Positions 44,835-55,241 are shown, numbered from the stretch's first letter. The stretch is 64,000 nucleotides of DNA from an uncultured Flavobacteriaceae bacterium (GCA_938029725.1 CALHGE010000031.1:62001-126000), one strand, 5' to 3'. Notes: a model not told the origin generated them from the sequence alone. Made by a program: numbers and translations.

Positions 44835-46250
44835 CTATGCGAATTCTTTTTGCATTAATTCTCTAGGGTCCGTCACTTTACCCGTAACAGCTGCTGCTGC
44901 GGCTACAAGTGGACTAGCCAATAAAGTTCTAGAGCCTGGGCCTTGTCGTCCTTCAAAGTTTCTATTTGATGTACTTACGGCTAATTTTCCTGGAGGTACT
45001 TTGTCGTCATTCATTGCTAAACAAGCTGAACAACCAGGCTCTCTCAATTCGAAACCTGCTTCGTTCAAAATAGCTAGAATTCCTTCCTCCTTAATGTCAG
45101 ATTCTACTTGGTGGCTCCCAGGTACTAACCAAGCGGTAACATTGTGGGCTTTCTTTCTTCCCTTTACTATCGATGCAAAAGCTCTAAAGTCTTCGATTCT
45201 TCCATTGGTGCAACTTCCCAAGAAAACAAAATCAATAGGTTTTCCTATCATAGAATCACCTTCATCAAATTTCATGTATTGCAGTGATTTCTTATAAGTA
45301 GCAGAACCTCCTTGAACCGCTTCGGAATTTGGAATGTCTTTTGAAATTCCCATTCCCATACCAGGGTTGGTTCCATACGTAATCATGGGCTCAATTTGCG
45401 AGCCATCAAAAGTTAATTCTTTATGGAATTCGGCTTCTGGATCTGTGTACAGCGTTTGCCAGTAATTCATTGCAGTATCCCAAGCTTCTCCTTTCGGAGT
45501 GAATTCACGCCCTTTTACATAGTGAAAAGTAGTTTCATCTGGAGCAATCATGCCACCACGAGCACCCATCTCAATACTTAGGTTACAGACAGTCATACGG
45601 CCTTCCATAGTCATACTAGTAAAAACATCACCAGCATATTCAACGAAATAGCCGGTTGCTCCGGAAGTCGTCAACTGTGATATAATAAATAGTGCAACAT
45701 CTTTAGGCGTAACTGCGTATTGCAATTCTCCGGTAATGTTAATGCGCATGCTTTTCGGCTTCGGCTGCATGATGCATTGCGTAGCCAACACCATTTCAAC
45801 TTCTGAAGTTCCAATACCAAAAGCAATAGCTCCGAAAGCGCCATGAGTAGAAGTATGTGAGTCACCACAAACAATCGTAGCTCCAGGTTGGGTAATTCCG
45901 TATTCTGGTCCAACTACATGAACGATTCCATTTTTTTCATGACCTAAGCCCCAATATGAAATACCATGCTCATTTGCATTTTCCTCTAGCATTCTCAGCT
46001 GATTCGCCGATAAAGGATCTTCTACGGGTAAATGTTGATTGATAGTTGGGGTATTATGATCTGCCGTAGCAAATGTTTTTTCAGGATGCATTACCCTGAT
46101 ATTTCTGTTTTTTAGCCCTAAGAAAGCAACCGGACTTGTAACTTCATGTACCATGTGACGGTCGATGAACAATACATCAGGGCCGTTTTCAATTTTATGA
46201 ACCACATGAGAGTCCCATACTTTATCAAATAATGTCTTTTTTGCACTCAT
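44835..46250 (-). CDS. leuC: 3-isopropylmalate dehydratase large subunit LeuC
   Basis: 471 residues of the aconitase superfamily. The iron-sulfur cluster cysteines appear in [13 protein letters not shown] and [10 protein letters not shown]. Other motifs are [34 protein letters not shown], and [11 protein letters not shown]. It begins the leu operon; a TAnnTTTG-type promoter element lies just upstream. Confidence 0.97.
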   Translation of the reverse strand: MSAKKTLFDKVWDSHVVHKIENGPDVLFIDRHMVHEVTSPVAFLGLKNRNIRVMHPEKTFATADHNTPTINQHLPVEDPLSANQLRMLEENANEHGISYWGLGHEKNGIVHVVGPEYGITQPGATIVCGDSHTSTHGAFGAIAFGIGTSEVEMVLATQCIMQPKPKSMRINITGELQYAVTPKDVALFIISQLTTSGATGYFVEYAGDVFTSMTMEGRMTVCNLSIEMGARGGMIAPDETTFHYVKGREFTPKGEAWDTAMNYWQTLYTDPEAEFHKELTFDGSQIEPMITYGTNPGMGMGISKDIPNSEAVQGGSATYKKSLQYMKFDEGDSMIGKPIDFVFLGSCTNGRIEDFRAFASIVKGRKKAHNVTAWLVPGSHQVESDIKEEGILAILNEAGFELREPGCSACLAMNDDKVPPGKLAVSTSNRNFEGRQGPGSRTLLASPLVAAAAAVTGKVTDPRELMQKEFA

Positions 46251-46271
46251 AGTCTTTCAATTCTAAGCTAA

Positions 46272-46279
46272 CAAAGCTA
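46272..46279 (-). promoter_or_regulatory. Possible -7 promoter element before leuC
   Basis: Read on the minus strand the sequence is TAGCTTTG, a full match to TAnnTTTG, 21 bp before the leuC start. No clear -33 TTTG was found at the usual spacing. Confidence 0.35.
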
Positions 46280-46351
46280 AACAAACAAGGGGTTCTTAGG
46301 AAATTATTGCTATCGAAAATTACGATGTTCAACATGCAGTGCCAAAAGTAA

Positions 46352-48457
46352 TCAACTAATATAATTCCAAATATTTTTATATTTCACCAATTGTGAATAG
46401 GCATGACGAATAACTAAATTCTCTGGTTTCTCTAGCGTTGGATCAGTTTTAAGCAGTTGAATAGCCTGGTAACGTGCTGTCATTAAAATATCATTATCCT
46501 TTACAATATCTGCAATTTTTAAATTTAGAACCCCACTTTGTTGGGTACCCATAATATCACCAGGGCCTCGGAGCCTTAAATCAACTTCGGCTATTTCAAA
46601 ACCATCATTGGTGCTTACCATGGTTGCTAATCTGGTTTTCGCTTCCGCCGATAACTTATGACTTGTCATAAGAATATTGTAACTCTGATCAGCGCCACGG
46701 CCAACACGACCTCGCAATTGATGCAACTGTGATAAACCAAAGCGTTCTGCACTTTCAATAATCATAACCGATGCATTGGGTACGTTTACACCAACTTCAA
46801 TAACCGTAGTAGCTACCATAATTTGTGTTTCCCCCTTTACGAAACGTTCCATTTCAAAATCTTTGTCCGCTGGTTTCATTTGTCCGTGTACTATAGATAT
46901 TTGGTAATCGGGTAGGGGGAAATCGCGCGCGATACTCTCATAGCCATCCATCAAATCTTTATAATCCAAAACTTCTGATTCTTGAATTAATGGATATACC
47001 ACATAAACCTGTCGCCCCTTTTTAATTTCATCACGAATAAATTGAAATACTTTTAAACGATTGGAATCAAAGCGATGCACAGTTTTAATCGGCTTTCTTC
47101 CCGGAGGCAGTTCATCAATTACCGAAATATCTAAATCTCCATACAAACTCATCGCTAAGGTTCTAGGAATAGGCGTAGCTGTCATTACCAAAATATGAGG
47201 TGGAAATTCATTCTTATGCCATAATTTGGAACGCTGCGCTACGCCAAATCGATGCTGTTCGTCAATGATTGCTAGTCCGAGATTTTTATATTTTACTTTA
47301 TCTTCTAGAAGGGCATGAGTACCTATTAATATTTGAAGTTCTCCGTTTTCTAGCTGTTCATGAATAGGTTTTCGTGCTGATTTTTTTACAGAACCAGTTA
47401 ACAATGCACAACTGATTCCTACTTTGTCTAACAATTCTTTAATGCCTGTATAATGTTGATTGGCTAAAATTTCTGTTGGCGCCATCAAACAGGCTTGATA
47501 GCCATTATCGATGGCCAAAAGCATTGCCATGACAGCTACAATTGTTTTTCCAGAGCCTACATCGCCTTGTAATAAGCGGTTCATTTGGGCATTACTACCC
47601 AAATCATGGCGAATTTCTTTGATGACACGTTTTTGTGCTCCTGTCAATTCAAAGGGAAGATGTGTTGCATAAAATTCATTGAATAATTTACCAACTTGGT
47701 CAAAGTTGAAACCTTTTATTTTTTTCTTATGCATCATATTTTTAACAATAAGTTGCATTTGAATATAAAAGAGTTCCTCAAATTTTAAGCGGAATTGCGC
47801 TTTGGCTAATAATTCTTGATTTTTAGGAAAATGGATATTGAGGAGCGATTCACTCTTAGGTAGCAATTTCAATTCATGTAGTAATCCATCAGAAAGAGTT
47901 TCAGAAAAATTGCCTTTTGTTTCTATAAAGAGCTGTTGAATGAGTTTGCTAAGCACTCTATTTGTGACACCACGATTACTTAATTTTTCTGTAGACGGAT
48001 AAATAGGTTGCATCCCTATTTTTAATCCTTTTTTATGCTCTTCCAACAATTCTAAGTCAGGGTGTGGCATTGAGAATACACCATTATACCAATTGCACTT
48101 TCCGAAAATCACATAGGCTGTATTGAGTTTTAGGTTTTCGCGAACCCATTTTTGACCGCGAAACCAGACCAATTCCATTTTGCCTGTCTCGTCTACAAAT
48201 GTTGCAACTAGGCGTTTTCCTTTCTTTTGTTCAACAGTTTTTATGTTAACGATTTTGCCAACTATTTGAATGTCGGCGCCACTCCGTTCTAGCTGAGCAA
48301 CCTTATAGAATTTTGTTTTATCTAAATAGCGGTTGGGAAAGAGGTTGAGCAAATCTTGATAGGTATGAATACCAAGTTCTCCCTTTAAGGTTTCGGCTCT
48401 ATTTGGGCCTACACCTTTTAGATAGGTTATAGGGGTCTGAAGGAAGTTAGAATTCAC
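46352..48457 (-). CDS. recG: ATP-dependent DNA helicase RecG
   Basis: 701 residues. The N-terminal wedge/OB domain starts near residue 60 and the superfamily 2 helicase core follows: Walker A LLQGDVGSGKT, Walker B AIIDEQHRFGVAQR, TATPIPRTLA, and motif VI LHQLRGRVGRGADQS. RecG remodels stalled replication forks and Holliday junctions. It lies upstream of leuC with a gap of about 100 bp and is probably transcribed separately. Confidence 0.97.
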   Translation of the reverse strand: MNSNFLQTPITYLKGVGPNRAETLKGELGIHTYQDLLNLFPNRYLDKTKFYKVAQLERSGADIQIVGKIVNIKTVEQKKGKRLVATFVDETGKMELVWFRGQKWVRENLKLNTAYVIFGKCNWYNGVFSMPHPDLELLEEHKKGLKIGMQPIYPSTEKLSNRGVTNRVLSKLIQQLFIETKGNFSETLSDGLLHELKLLPKSESLLNIHFPKNQELLAKAQFRLKFEELFYIQMQLIVKNMMHKKKIKGFNFDQVGKLFNEFYATHLPFELTGAQKRVIKEIRHDLGSNAQMNRLLQGDVGSGKTIVAVMAMLLAIDNGYQACLMAPTEILANQHYTGIKELLDKVGISCALLTGSVKKSARKPIHEQLENGELQILIGTHALLEDKVKYKNLGLAIIDEQHRFGVAQRSKLWHKNEFPPHILVMTATPIPRTLAMSLYGDLDISVIDELPPGRKPIKTVHRFDSNRLKVFQFIRDEIKKGRQVYVVYPLIQESEVLDYKDLMDGYESIARDFPLPDYQISIVHGQMKPADKDFEMERFVKGETQIMVATTVIEVGVNVPNASVMIIESAERFGLSQLHQLRGRVGRGADQSYNILMTSHKLSAEAKTRLATMVSTNDGFEIAEVDLRLRGPGDIMGTQQSGVLNLKIADIVKDNDILMTARYQAIQLLKTDPTLEKPENLVIRHAYSQLVKYKNIWNYIS

Positions 48458-48656
48458 TCGACTAAATTAGGGGTTCGGTTATTCAAGTGCAAGTGTGTTA
48501 TTAGTTAAGATGAAAACCTCAGCAAAAAAAAAGGTGTAAACGCAAATGGCGCAAAGACCTAAGGAAGCTTCTCAAAGAATCTATAAGTTTACTGCACATC
48601 GGTAGCCAACAGAAGCATCTTGTAATAATAATTGTTATTCGCTATCGAAATGCTGA

Positions 48657-48664
48657 TATATTTG
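48657..48664 (+). promoter_or_regulatory. Possible -7 promoter element TATATTTG
   Basis: A perfect TAnnTTTG match ends four bases before the ATG at 48669; a TTG about 22 bp upstream (48632-48634) could be the -33 element. If used, the M1 peptidase mRNA would be nearly leaderless. Confidence 0.35.
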
Positions 48665-48668
48665 TATC

Positions 48669-50756
48669 ATGAAACACCTGTTGCCAACCATAGCTTTGTT
48701 CAGTCTATTTTGTTTAAATGCGCAGCATCAGACTAATGTCGATTTTACGCGCTGCAAAGCACGCATTGAACCGATGCCTTCAGAGAAAGCTATTAGCGGC
48801 AGAATTGCCTACGAATTTAATGTTCTAAAAGATATAGACTCCCTCTTTCTAGACGCTAAGAATATGACCTTTTCGGCGGTTACTTTAAATGATACCCTGG
48901 TGGATTACAGCTACGATGGAAAACGAATTTCGATTTTTAAAAAATTCCAAAAAGGAGATAGTGATACCTTAAGATGTACTTACAAAGTTAGGCCCAAACA
49001 AGCGGTATACTTCTCTGGATGGAATGATAGTATAGAAGGTAACGAGCAGATTTGGACACAAGGTCAAGGTAAGTATACAAGCCATTGGCTGCCTAGTTTT
49101 GATGATATGGAGGAGAAAGTAGCGTTTGACATCACCATTAATGCGGCCGCCCCTTTGCAAGTCATCGCTAATGGAAAACTGACTGAGAAGGCTTTTAGAA
49201 ATTCTGAAACTCTTGATTGGAGCTTTGACATGCAAAAACCTATGAGTAGCTATCTGCTCGCTTTTGTTATAGGAAACTACAAAAAACAAGAACTGACTTC
49301 GCAAAGCGGAATTCCCATAAAAAATTATTATTACGAGCAAGACAGCTTAAGAGTAGAATCTACATACCGGTATACCAAAGAAATTTTTGATTTTCTTGAG
49401 AAAGAAATTGGTTTTCCATATCCATGGCAAAATTACAAGCAAATACCCGTTCATGATTTTCTGTATGCAGGAATGGAAAACACTACAGCTACTATTTTTT
49501 CAGATGGATACGTTATTGATTCTACAGCCTTTATCGATAAGAACTATGTCAATGTGAATGCCCATGAGTTAGCACATCAATGGTTTGGAAATCTAGTCAC
49601 CGAAAAAGATGGAAACCACCATTGGCTGCATGAAGGTTTTGCAACCTACTATGCCCAATTGGTCGAAAAAGAAATCTTTGGAGAAGATCATTATTATTGG
49701 AAGTTGTACAACTCTTTCATACAGCTTAAAAACGGAATTGATCGGGGAGAAGGTCAAAATTTGATCGATCCAAAAGCAAGTAGTTTGATCTTTTATGAAA
49801 AGGGAGCTTGGGCGCTATTTATGCTACGAAATCAAATTGGTGATAAAGCATTTACAAAAGGAATGCTTAGCTACTTAGAAAAGTACCAATTCAAAAATGT
49901 TACCGTGGCTGATTTTCTAAAAGAAATGGAATCCGCTAGCAAAGTAGATTTATCTGGTTTTCGAAAAGAATGGTTAGAAAGCACTGGTATTCCCTTAGAA
50001 AAAGCAAAGAAACAGTTGAGAACGAACTCGAGATCCTTAGATAGACTGTTTACGATAGTTGAAGAGCAACAAAAATCACAAAGTAATGCTATTGGTTATC
50101 TAAACCATTGGAATGCTTCAAATTCGATCCATTTAAAAAAGTATTTGTTAGCAAATTATTACGCGTTTCTTCCTGAGGAAATCTATGCAAAAGCATTTGA
50201 ATCCGATACTGTACCAATTCGACAAGCACTTTTGTTGGGGCGTGATTTACCCAAGTTTCTAGATCAAGAAAAATTGGAATCCTTTCTTGAAGATGATAGT
50301 TATGTTACTAAAGAAAACATTCTTTTTAGGCTGTGGCAAAACTTTCCTCAAGATCGACCTAAATACCTCGATGCAACTAAAGATATTGTCGGGCTACCCA
50401 ACAAGAACTTGCGAATAGTTTGGTTAACATTGGCGATGCTGTCTGATAATTATAAGGGACGAAAGACCAAAGACTATTTTGATGAGTTGAGTTCATATAC
50501 TAGTCCTAAATATAATTTTGAAATAAGACAGGGTGCATTTTTCTACTTAAAAGAAGCATTTGGTTTGAATACCGAAAGTTTGATTAGTTTAGTAAAAGCT
50601 TCTAACCACCATTCTTGGCAATTCAAAAAATTTGCTAGAGATTTGTTGAAAGAATTACTTAAAGATTTCGACTACAAAACACGCTTAAAAAAACTGGCAA
50701 CTGAAATTGATACGAAAGAATTACGCTATTTGAAAACTGAATTAAATAAAGAATGA
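48669..50756 (+). CDS. M1 family metallopeptidase (aminopeptidase N-like), secreted
   Basis: 695 residues with a signal peptide (LLPTIALFSLFCLNAQ). The N-terminal beta domain and catalytic domain match family M1: the substrate-recognition motif appears as AGMENTT (usual GAMEN) and the zinc site as NAHELAHQWFGNLVTEKD...WLHEGFATYYA, with the downstream Glu. A transition-state Tyr is plausible in SLIFYEKGAWALFML. The C-terminal helical repeat domain follows. It overlaps the patatin gene by 4 bp. Confidence 0.92.
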   Translation: MKHLLPTIALFSLFCLNAQHQTNVDFTRCKARIEPMPSEKAISGRIAYEFNVLKDIDSLFLDAKNMTFSAVTLNDTLVDYSYDGKRISIFKKFQKGDSDTLRCTYKVRPKQAVYFSGWNDSIEGNEQIWTQGQGKYTSHWLPSFDDMEEKVAFDITINAAAPLQVIANGKLTEKAFRNSETLDWSFDMQKPMSSYLLAFVIGNYKKQELTSQSGIPIKNYYYEQDSLRVESTYRYTKEIFDFLEKEIGFPYPWQNYKQIPVHDFLYAGMENTTATIFSDGYVIDSTAFIDKNYVNVNAHELAHQWFGNLVTEKDGNHHWLHEGFATYYAQLVEKEIFGEDHYYWKLYNSFIQLKNGIDRGEGQNLIDPKASSLIFYEKGAWALFMLRNQIGDKAFTKGMLSYLEKYQFKNVTVADFLKEMESASKVDLSGFRKEWLESTGIPLEKAKKQLRTNSRSLDRLFTIVEEQQKSQSNAIGYLNHWNASNSIHLKKYLLANYYAFLPEEIYAKAFESDTVPIRQALLLGRDLPKFLDQEKLESFLEDDSYVTKENILFRLWQNFPQDRPKYLDATKDIVGLPNKNLRIVWLTLAMLSDNYKGRKTKDYFDELSSYTSPKYNFEIRQGAFFYLKEAFGLNTESLISLVKASNHHSWQFKKFARDLLKELLKDFDYKTRLKKLATEIDTKELRYLKTELNKE

Positions 50757-51667
50757 GAGCACTAGTCATATCAGGAGGAGGAAGTAAAGGCGCTTTTGCA
50801 GGGGGTGTTGCACAATTTCTTATTCAAGAATCAGGCAACAAATATGACTTGTTTGTTGGTACTTCAACCGGCAGCCTGCTTATTTGTCATCTAGCTTTGG
50901 GTAAACTAGATAAGATTAAAGAAATCTACTCTAATGTCGACCAAAAAACCATTTTTAATAATTGCCCCTTTGTAGTTAAAAAGAAATATGGAATTGATGA
51001 AATATCTATCAATCACTGGAATGTTCTTTTGAATTTTATAAAAGGAAAAAAAACCTTTGGAGAGAGTGAGAACCTCAGAAAATTGATAAGAAATAGTTTG
51101 ACCATAGAAGAATATAACGAACTCAGAGAGGGGCCCAATGATGTTGTTGTAACAGTTTCTAACCTGTCTTTAAATCAGGTGGAATATAAATCTATTATGG
51201 ATTATAGTTACGATGATTTTTGCGATTGGATATGGATGTCGGCAAACTATACACCTTTTATGAGTTTGGTGCGAAAAAACGGCTGTGAATACGCAGATGG
51301 CGGATTAGGAAGTATAGTACCTATCGAGGAAGCGATAAAGCGTGGTTCAGATTATGTTGATGTGGTCGTTTTGCATACTGAGATTAATTATATGAACCGC
51401 ATGCCTTCTAGAAACCCTTTTGAGCTCCTAACCACCATGTTGAGTTTTATTTTAGACAGAATTGAAAACCACAATATTCGTATTGGGAAATTAGTCGCCA
51501 ATCAGAAAAATGCAATCATAAATTTGTATTATACACCAACAATTTTGACGACAAACTCTTTAATCTTTGATAAGGTGAAAATGACCCGATGGTGGAAGCG
51601 TGGATATTTGTACGCTAAAAATAAGAATGAAGAAACCAACCCTATTCAGCCGAATGAACATGAATAG
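50753..51667 (+). CDS. Patatin-like phospholipase
   Basis: 304 residues. The oxyanion-hole motif is SGGGSKGAFAGG, the nucleophile lies in GTSTGS (GxSxG), and the catalytic Asp in YADGGLGS. There is no signal peptide, so it is probably cytoplasmic or peripheral. It starts inside the last codons of the M1 peptidase gene (4-bp overlap), indicating translational coupling, although a shared pathway is not obvious. The catalytic Ser-Asp dyad appears intact. Confidence 0.92.
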   Translation: MRALVISGGGSKGAFAGGVAQFLIQESGNKYDLFVGTSTGSLLICHLALGKLDKIKEIYSNVDQKTIFNNCPFVVKKKYGIDEISINHWNVLLNFIKGKKTFGESENLRKLIRNSLTIEEYNELREGPNDVVVTVSNLSLNQVEYKSIMDYSYDDFCDWIWMSANYTPFMSLVRKNGCEYADGGLGSIVPIEEAIKRGSDYVDVVVLHTEINYMNRMPSRNPFELLTTMLSFILDRIENHNIRIGKLVANQKNAIINLYYTPTILTTNSLIFDKVKMTRWWKRGYLYAKNKNEETNPIQPNEHE

Positions 51668-51749
51668 TTAGTGTTCTAAAGCATTTCGAAAGAACAAGCA
51701 TTACCTTACTTCAATACAATAATCTTGTTTTTTATGAACTAGAACCCAT

Positions 51750-52268
51750 TTACCAGAGTTCAGAAATTTCCTTTTTAACAAAGGCGAGTGCAGTTGCTGA
51801 CGGGTTTTGTTTATCCATCGTCTCCGTAAGCACATCTTCACGTAGTTTATCTGCAGAATCAGTTTCGCTCATTCCTGCTTTACGAATCATTTGAATGGTC
51901 GCTGTTTTCGCAGCCTTGATAACATTCCATAATTCATCTGTCAAATAAATTTGTTGTGAAAGGTTGTGTTCGTACTCGTTTTCGATACTATTAATTAATA
52001 AATTTTCATAGGCTGCTTTGTCCGCATTTTTAGGAGCTACGCGTAAAACTAAGCTCGGTATAGCAATGCGCTCTAAAAATAGGGCCATGCGTTCATAAGC
52101 TTGCAGTCTTATAGGTAATGTGCTTGCTTGTGAATCTTTATGCAATAAGTAGCGCCTTCTATCTTCTTCATTATTGGTATGCATTCTGAAAAAATAAAAT
52201 GCAATAGCTCCTGTAACTACAGATGGAATTAAATACGCAAAAAGTTGAAAAACTTGGTCGCCTGTCAT
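51750..52268 (-). CDS. Conserved single-pass membrane protein, unknown function
   Basis: 172 residues. One N-terminal membrane helix (about residues 8-26, FAYLIPSVVTGAIAFYFF) is followed by a cytoplasmic helical domain with a conserved-looking segment LPIRLQAYERMALFLERI. I believe homologues are widespread in Flavobacteriaceae, but I cannot name a function. It converges with the patatin gene and no clear terminator separates them. Confidence 0.6.
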   Translation of the reverse strand: MTGDQVFQLFAYLIPSVVTGAIAFYFFRMHTNNEEDRRRYLLHKDSQASTLPIRLQAYERMALFLERIAIPSLVLRVAPKNADKAAYENLLINSIENEYEHNLSQQIYLTDELWNVIKAAKTATIQMIRKAGMSETDSADKLREDVLTETMDKQNPSATALAFVKKEISELW

Positions 52269-52736
52269 GTTTGGTTTTTGATTTTGATTACTGGATGTAG
52301 AACGTTGTTTTTTACGAAAAAGTATGGAATTTTATTTAGATATTTTTTGAGGAATACAATGTGCTTTCTTCTTTTTAATTTATGAGAATTCTATTTCTAA
52401 GGCTGTAGTTTATACTTTCGTTTAAAGCGAAACCGATTTGGCGAATATTTCTATTGTTTAATGATGTGAAGCTGATGACTCAAAAGGAAGACCAACCACA
52501 TACTTTTTTTGCTATACCCGTCGGAGGCCTCTTGTTAGTTTTTGAGTTTTAGATACTGTCCAAGAAATCAGTCGAACCAACTAGGCTGCCATAGTTGAGT
52601 TTCTCTTCGTTAGTGAGCGTATTTCAACACTAGCGATGCCTCGTTTGACTTTTGCTTAGAAGACAGAAAAACAAGTGCAGCGAAAAAAGGCTAGTCTAAG
52701 CGGCGAACTTGTTTTATTTTTTGCTTAGAATACCTA
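52269..52736. other. Intergenic region with hairpin (468 bp)
   Basis: Spacer between two minus-strand genes. An inverted repeat (AAAACAAGT 52668-52676 with ACTTGTTTT 52707-52715) lies just after the stop of the gene ending at 52737 and probably terminates it. Two copies of TTTTGCTTAGAA (52650-52661 and 52719-52730) bracket the hairpin. No coding frame is supported in the rest. Confidence 0.45.
52668..52715 (-). terminator. Probable terminator of the OmpA-like coiled-coil gene
   Basis: A 9-bp perfect outer stem encloses a 30-nt segment with further partial pairing; on the minus strand the end of the stem is a T-run. It lies about 20 bp after the stop at 52737. Confidence 0.45.
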
Positions 52737-53510
52737 TTAATTTACATGCTTCATATTTTCCTTTACCATAAGGTAAAATTCATCAAATCTGGGATGAATT
52801 TTAACCAGAATACCTTCTTTTAAATTCCCATCTTTTCCTAAGGCAGTGATCCGATCAGAAGCAATAGAAAGTCTTTGCAAAGCGCTGCTAATGGCCGACG
52901 CTTGTTGCGCTGGAAGCTCTAAATCACCTGTCATACTTAAGCCTTCAATAGTAACGGCCATATTAGGGTTAGCAGCTAGTATCTGACCTATTTTTTGAAC
53001 CCAAGGCTCTGCCTCTGTTGTTAGGGTTGATTCTGTATCACTGCCAAAAAGAGCAGCCAAGCCAGAAGAAATTATGACGATACCATTTGAGAAACCGATC
53101 ATTGCACTTTCTCCTAGGGTCTGTTTTGCATTGGTAAGAACCACAAAGGCTGTTGAGTCATTAGTAGCTATGGCATCGTTAATTGATTTAAGCTGACTTT
53201 CTTTACGATTAAGACTTTCCATAGCCTTGTTCATATTGGTTGAGTTTTGACTTGATAATTGCGAAAAACTATTTAAGTTCTTCATCAATGTTTTATTAGC
53301 ATCACGCAGGCCTAGGGCTTGATCTTCAAATGATTCAGCTTTTGCTAAACTTGCTTTTTCATTGCGTTGTGCTTCTGCAACTTTCGTGTTAACGGAGTCA
53401 AGTTGAGATTTCAAGGTATTAATTTCGGCAATTAATTCACTCTTTTTTTGAGCGTTTAGAGCTGTACTACAGAGTAATATGAAACTAAAGGAAAATAAAA
53501 TTCTCTTCAT
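52737..53510 (-). CDS. Secreted coiled-coil protein with OmpA-like C-terminal region
   Basis: 257 residues. A signal peptide (MKRILFSFSFILLCSTALNA) is followed by a coiled coil to about residue 120. The C-terminal part (AEPWVQKIGQILAANPNMAVTIEGLS...QQASAISSALQRLSIASDRITALGKDG) resembles an OmpA-family peptidoglycan-binding fold, although its binding-residue pattern is weak. It may be an envelope-spanning periplasmic factor. It lies 51 bp downstream of the glutamate-synthase-family gene on the same strand. Confidence 0.6.
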   Translation of the reverse strand: MKRILFSFSFILLCSTALNAQKKSELIAEINTLKSQLDSVNTKVAEAQRNEKASLAKAESFEDQALGLRDANKTLMKNLNSFSQLSSQNSTNMNKAMESLNRKESQLKSINDAIATNDSTAFVVLTNAKQTLGESAMIGFSNGIVIISSGLAALFGSDTESTLTTEAEPWVQKIGQILAANPNMAVTIEGLSMTGDLELPAQQASAISSALQRLSIASDRITALGKDGNLKEGILVKIHPRFDEFYLMVKENMKHVN

Positions 53511-53561
53511 AAGTTTGATTTTTGGGATGTAATCATGATTAAATTCGAGAACAAAAGTATA

Positions 53562-55136
53562 TCATTTAACCGATTCAGTGAAATCCTTTCCTCCGAGGTA
53601 CTCACAGTCGTAAAGTGCTTTGGTTCCTTTAAAGGGAACTAGGGTCTTATTATACCCATATGCAGAACGTAGGTTTCGTGTTAAATCGATATCATCAATA
53701 TTTACCTGAACATCTTGCATATTAAATTGACATGGATGCTCATAGCCTGCGGCATGGGTTATTTCAATAAATTCCTTACGAAATGTTTTAAAGTATTGTG
53801 CTAATCGGTCTGATTTTAAGGGAATGTTTATTCCGTTTTGGCGCCATTTATTTTGGGTTGCAATACCGGCCGGACATTTGTTGGTGTGACAAACTTGGGC
53901 TTGAATACAACCAATACTCAACATAGCTTCACGTGCTACATTAATACAATCAACGCCCATGGCAAATGCCATTGCTGCTTTCGCAGGAAAGCCTAATTTT
54001 CCACTGCCTATAAATACAATACGATTTGTGAGGTTTCTAGCTTGAAAGACCTTGTACAAACTTGAAAAGCCATATACCCAGGGTAAAGAAACATGATCTG
54101 CAAAAGATGGGGGAGCGGCCCCCGTTCCACCTTCACCTCCATCAATAGCAATGAAATCAGGTCCTTTTCCTGTTTTTAGCATGATATCTGCTAAATCTTC
54201 CCATTGGTCTAATTTTCCTATTGCTCCTTTAATTCCTACTGGTAAGCCTGTCAAATCTCCAATTTTCTCAATCAATGCTAGCAATTCTGAAACATTGCTA
54301 AAGGCTTTATGAGTTGCCGGAGAAAGGACATCTTTACCAACTTCAACACCTCTAATTTTAGCAATTTCTTTAGTGATTTTTGCGCCCGGTAGTACCCCAC
54401 CTTTTCCTGGCTTTGCACCTTGAGATAGCTTAATTTCAATAGCTTTTATACAGGGATTCTCATTGATGAGTTTTTCTAATTTATCTAAGGAGAGGTTGCC
54501 ATCAGAAGAGCGTACTCCAAAGTAGCCAGTTCCGAAATGAAAAACGACATCGCCACCCTGTTTGTGATAAGGTGAAAGTCCGCCTTCACCCGTGTTATGA
54601 TAGGCTTGTGCCTTGCCAACACCTATGTTCATAGCTTCAACTGCAGCAGCAGATAAGGAACCAAAACTCATTGCAGAAACATTGATTATGGAAGCAGGGC
54701 GATAGGGCTTTCTTCTTTGATTGTAAGCACCCATAACTTTTGCACAGGGCATAAAATTACTATCTCTTGTATTCGGATGATTTTCAGGTAGTTTAAAAGC
54801 CATCATCTGATTTTTTATAAAAATGTGCTGATGGGCATAGATATCTCGATCTGTTCCGAAGCCTTCGTAATTATTTTCCTTTTTAGCAGAAGCATATATC
54901 CAGCTGCGTTCAATGCGATTGAAAGGTAGTTCCTCACGATTATTTGCTACAAAATACTGCCGAATTTCTGGACCAATACTTTCAAACAAATAGCGTAGGT
55001 TGCCTATTATCGGATAGTTGTGAGAAATTGTACGTGACTTTTGAATAAATATATCGCGGAAGCCAACTAACGCGAGCGCAATTAGAATAAACCCCCACCA
55101 AGGGATAGATGAAATGGTATGTAAAAAGGTTTCCAT
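53562..55136 (-). CDS. FMN-binding glutamate synthase family protein
   Basis: 524 residues. An N-terminal membrane helix (IPWWGFILIALALVGF) precedes a GltB-type FMN/alpha-hydroxy-acid TIM barrel: NVSAMSFGSLSAAAVEAMN, GEGGLSPYH, EIKLSQGAKPGKGG, DGGEGGTGAAPPSF, and the cluster cysteines CIQAQVCHTNKCPAGIA. The amidotransferase and C-terminal domains of full glutamate synthase are absent. Such short membrane-tethered forms are common in bacteria; the substrate is unproven. A terminator separates it from the upstream amidohydrolase. Confidence 0.9.
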   Translation of the reverse strand: METFLHTISSIPWWGFILIALALVGFRDIFIQKSRTISHNYPIIGNLRYLFESIGPEIRQYFVANNREELPFNRIERSWIYASAKKENNYEGFGTDRDIYAHQHIFIKNQMMAFKLPENHPNTRDSNFMPCAKVMGAYNQRRKPYRPASIINVSAMSFGSLSAAAVEAMNIGVGKAQAYHNTGEGGLSPYHKQGGDVVFHFGTGYFGVRSSDGNLSLDKLEKLINENPCIKAIEIKLSQGAKPGKGGVLPGAKITKEIAKIRGVEVGKDVLSPATHKAFSNVSELLALIEKIGDLTGLPVGIKGAIGKLDQWEDLADIMLKTGKGPDFIAIDGGEGGTGAAPPSFADHVSLPWVYGFSSLYKVFQARNLTNRIVFIGSGKLGFPAKAAMAFAMGVDCINVAREAMLSIGCIQAQVCHTNKCPAGIATQNKWRQNGINIPLKSDRLAQYFKTFRKEFIEITHAAGYEHPCQFNMQDVQVNIDDIDLTRNLRSAYGYNKTLVPFKGTKALYDCEYLGGKDFTESVK

Positions 55137-55149
55137 ATTGATTGTTAAA

Positions 55150-55202
55150 ATTCCAAGATTTGAAGAAGTATCTCAATACATTGAAACTTCAAACCTTGGA
55201 AT
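55150..55202 (-). terminator. Long hairpin terminator after the M20 amidohydrolase gene
   Basis: A 16-bp stem (55150-55165 with 55187-55202), with one position that pairs G-U only in minus-strand RNA, a 21-nt loop, and a T-run on the minus strand. It lies about 40 bp after the stop at 55242. Confidence 0.65.
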
Positions 55203-55241
55203 ATAAATTTTTAGAATGCTGCTGTTCAAAGGACTACATTT

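Noticed and set aside
48525-48560. Possible intergenic repeat (GCAAATGGCGCAAAG-like)
   Set aside because: It resembles repeats known from flavobacterial genomes, but one short partial copy is too weak to annotate.
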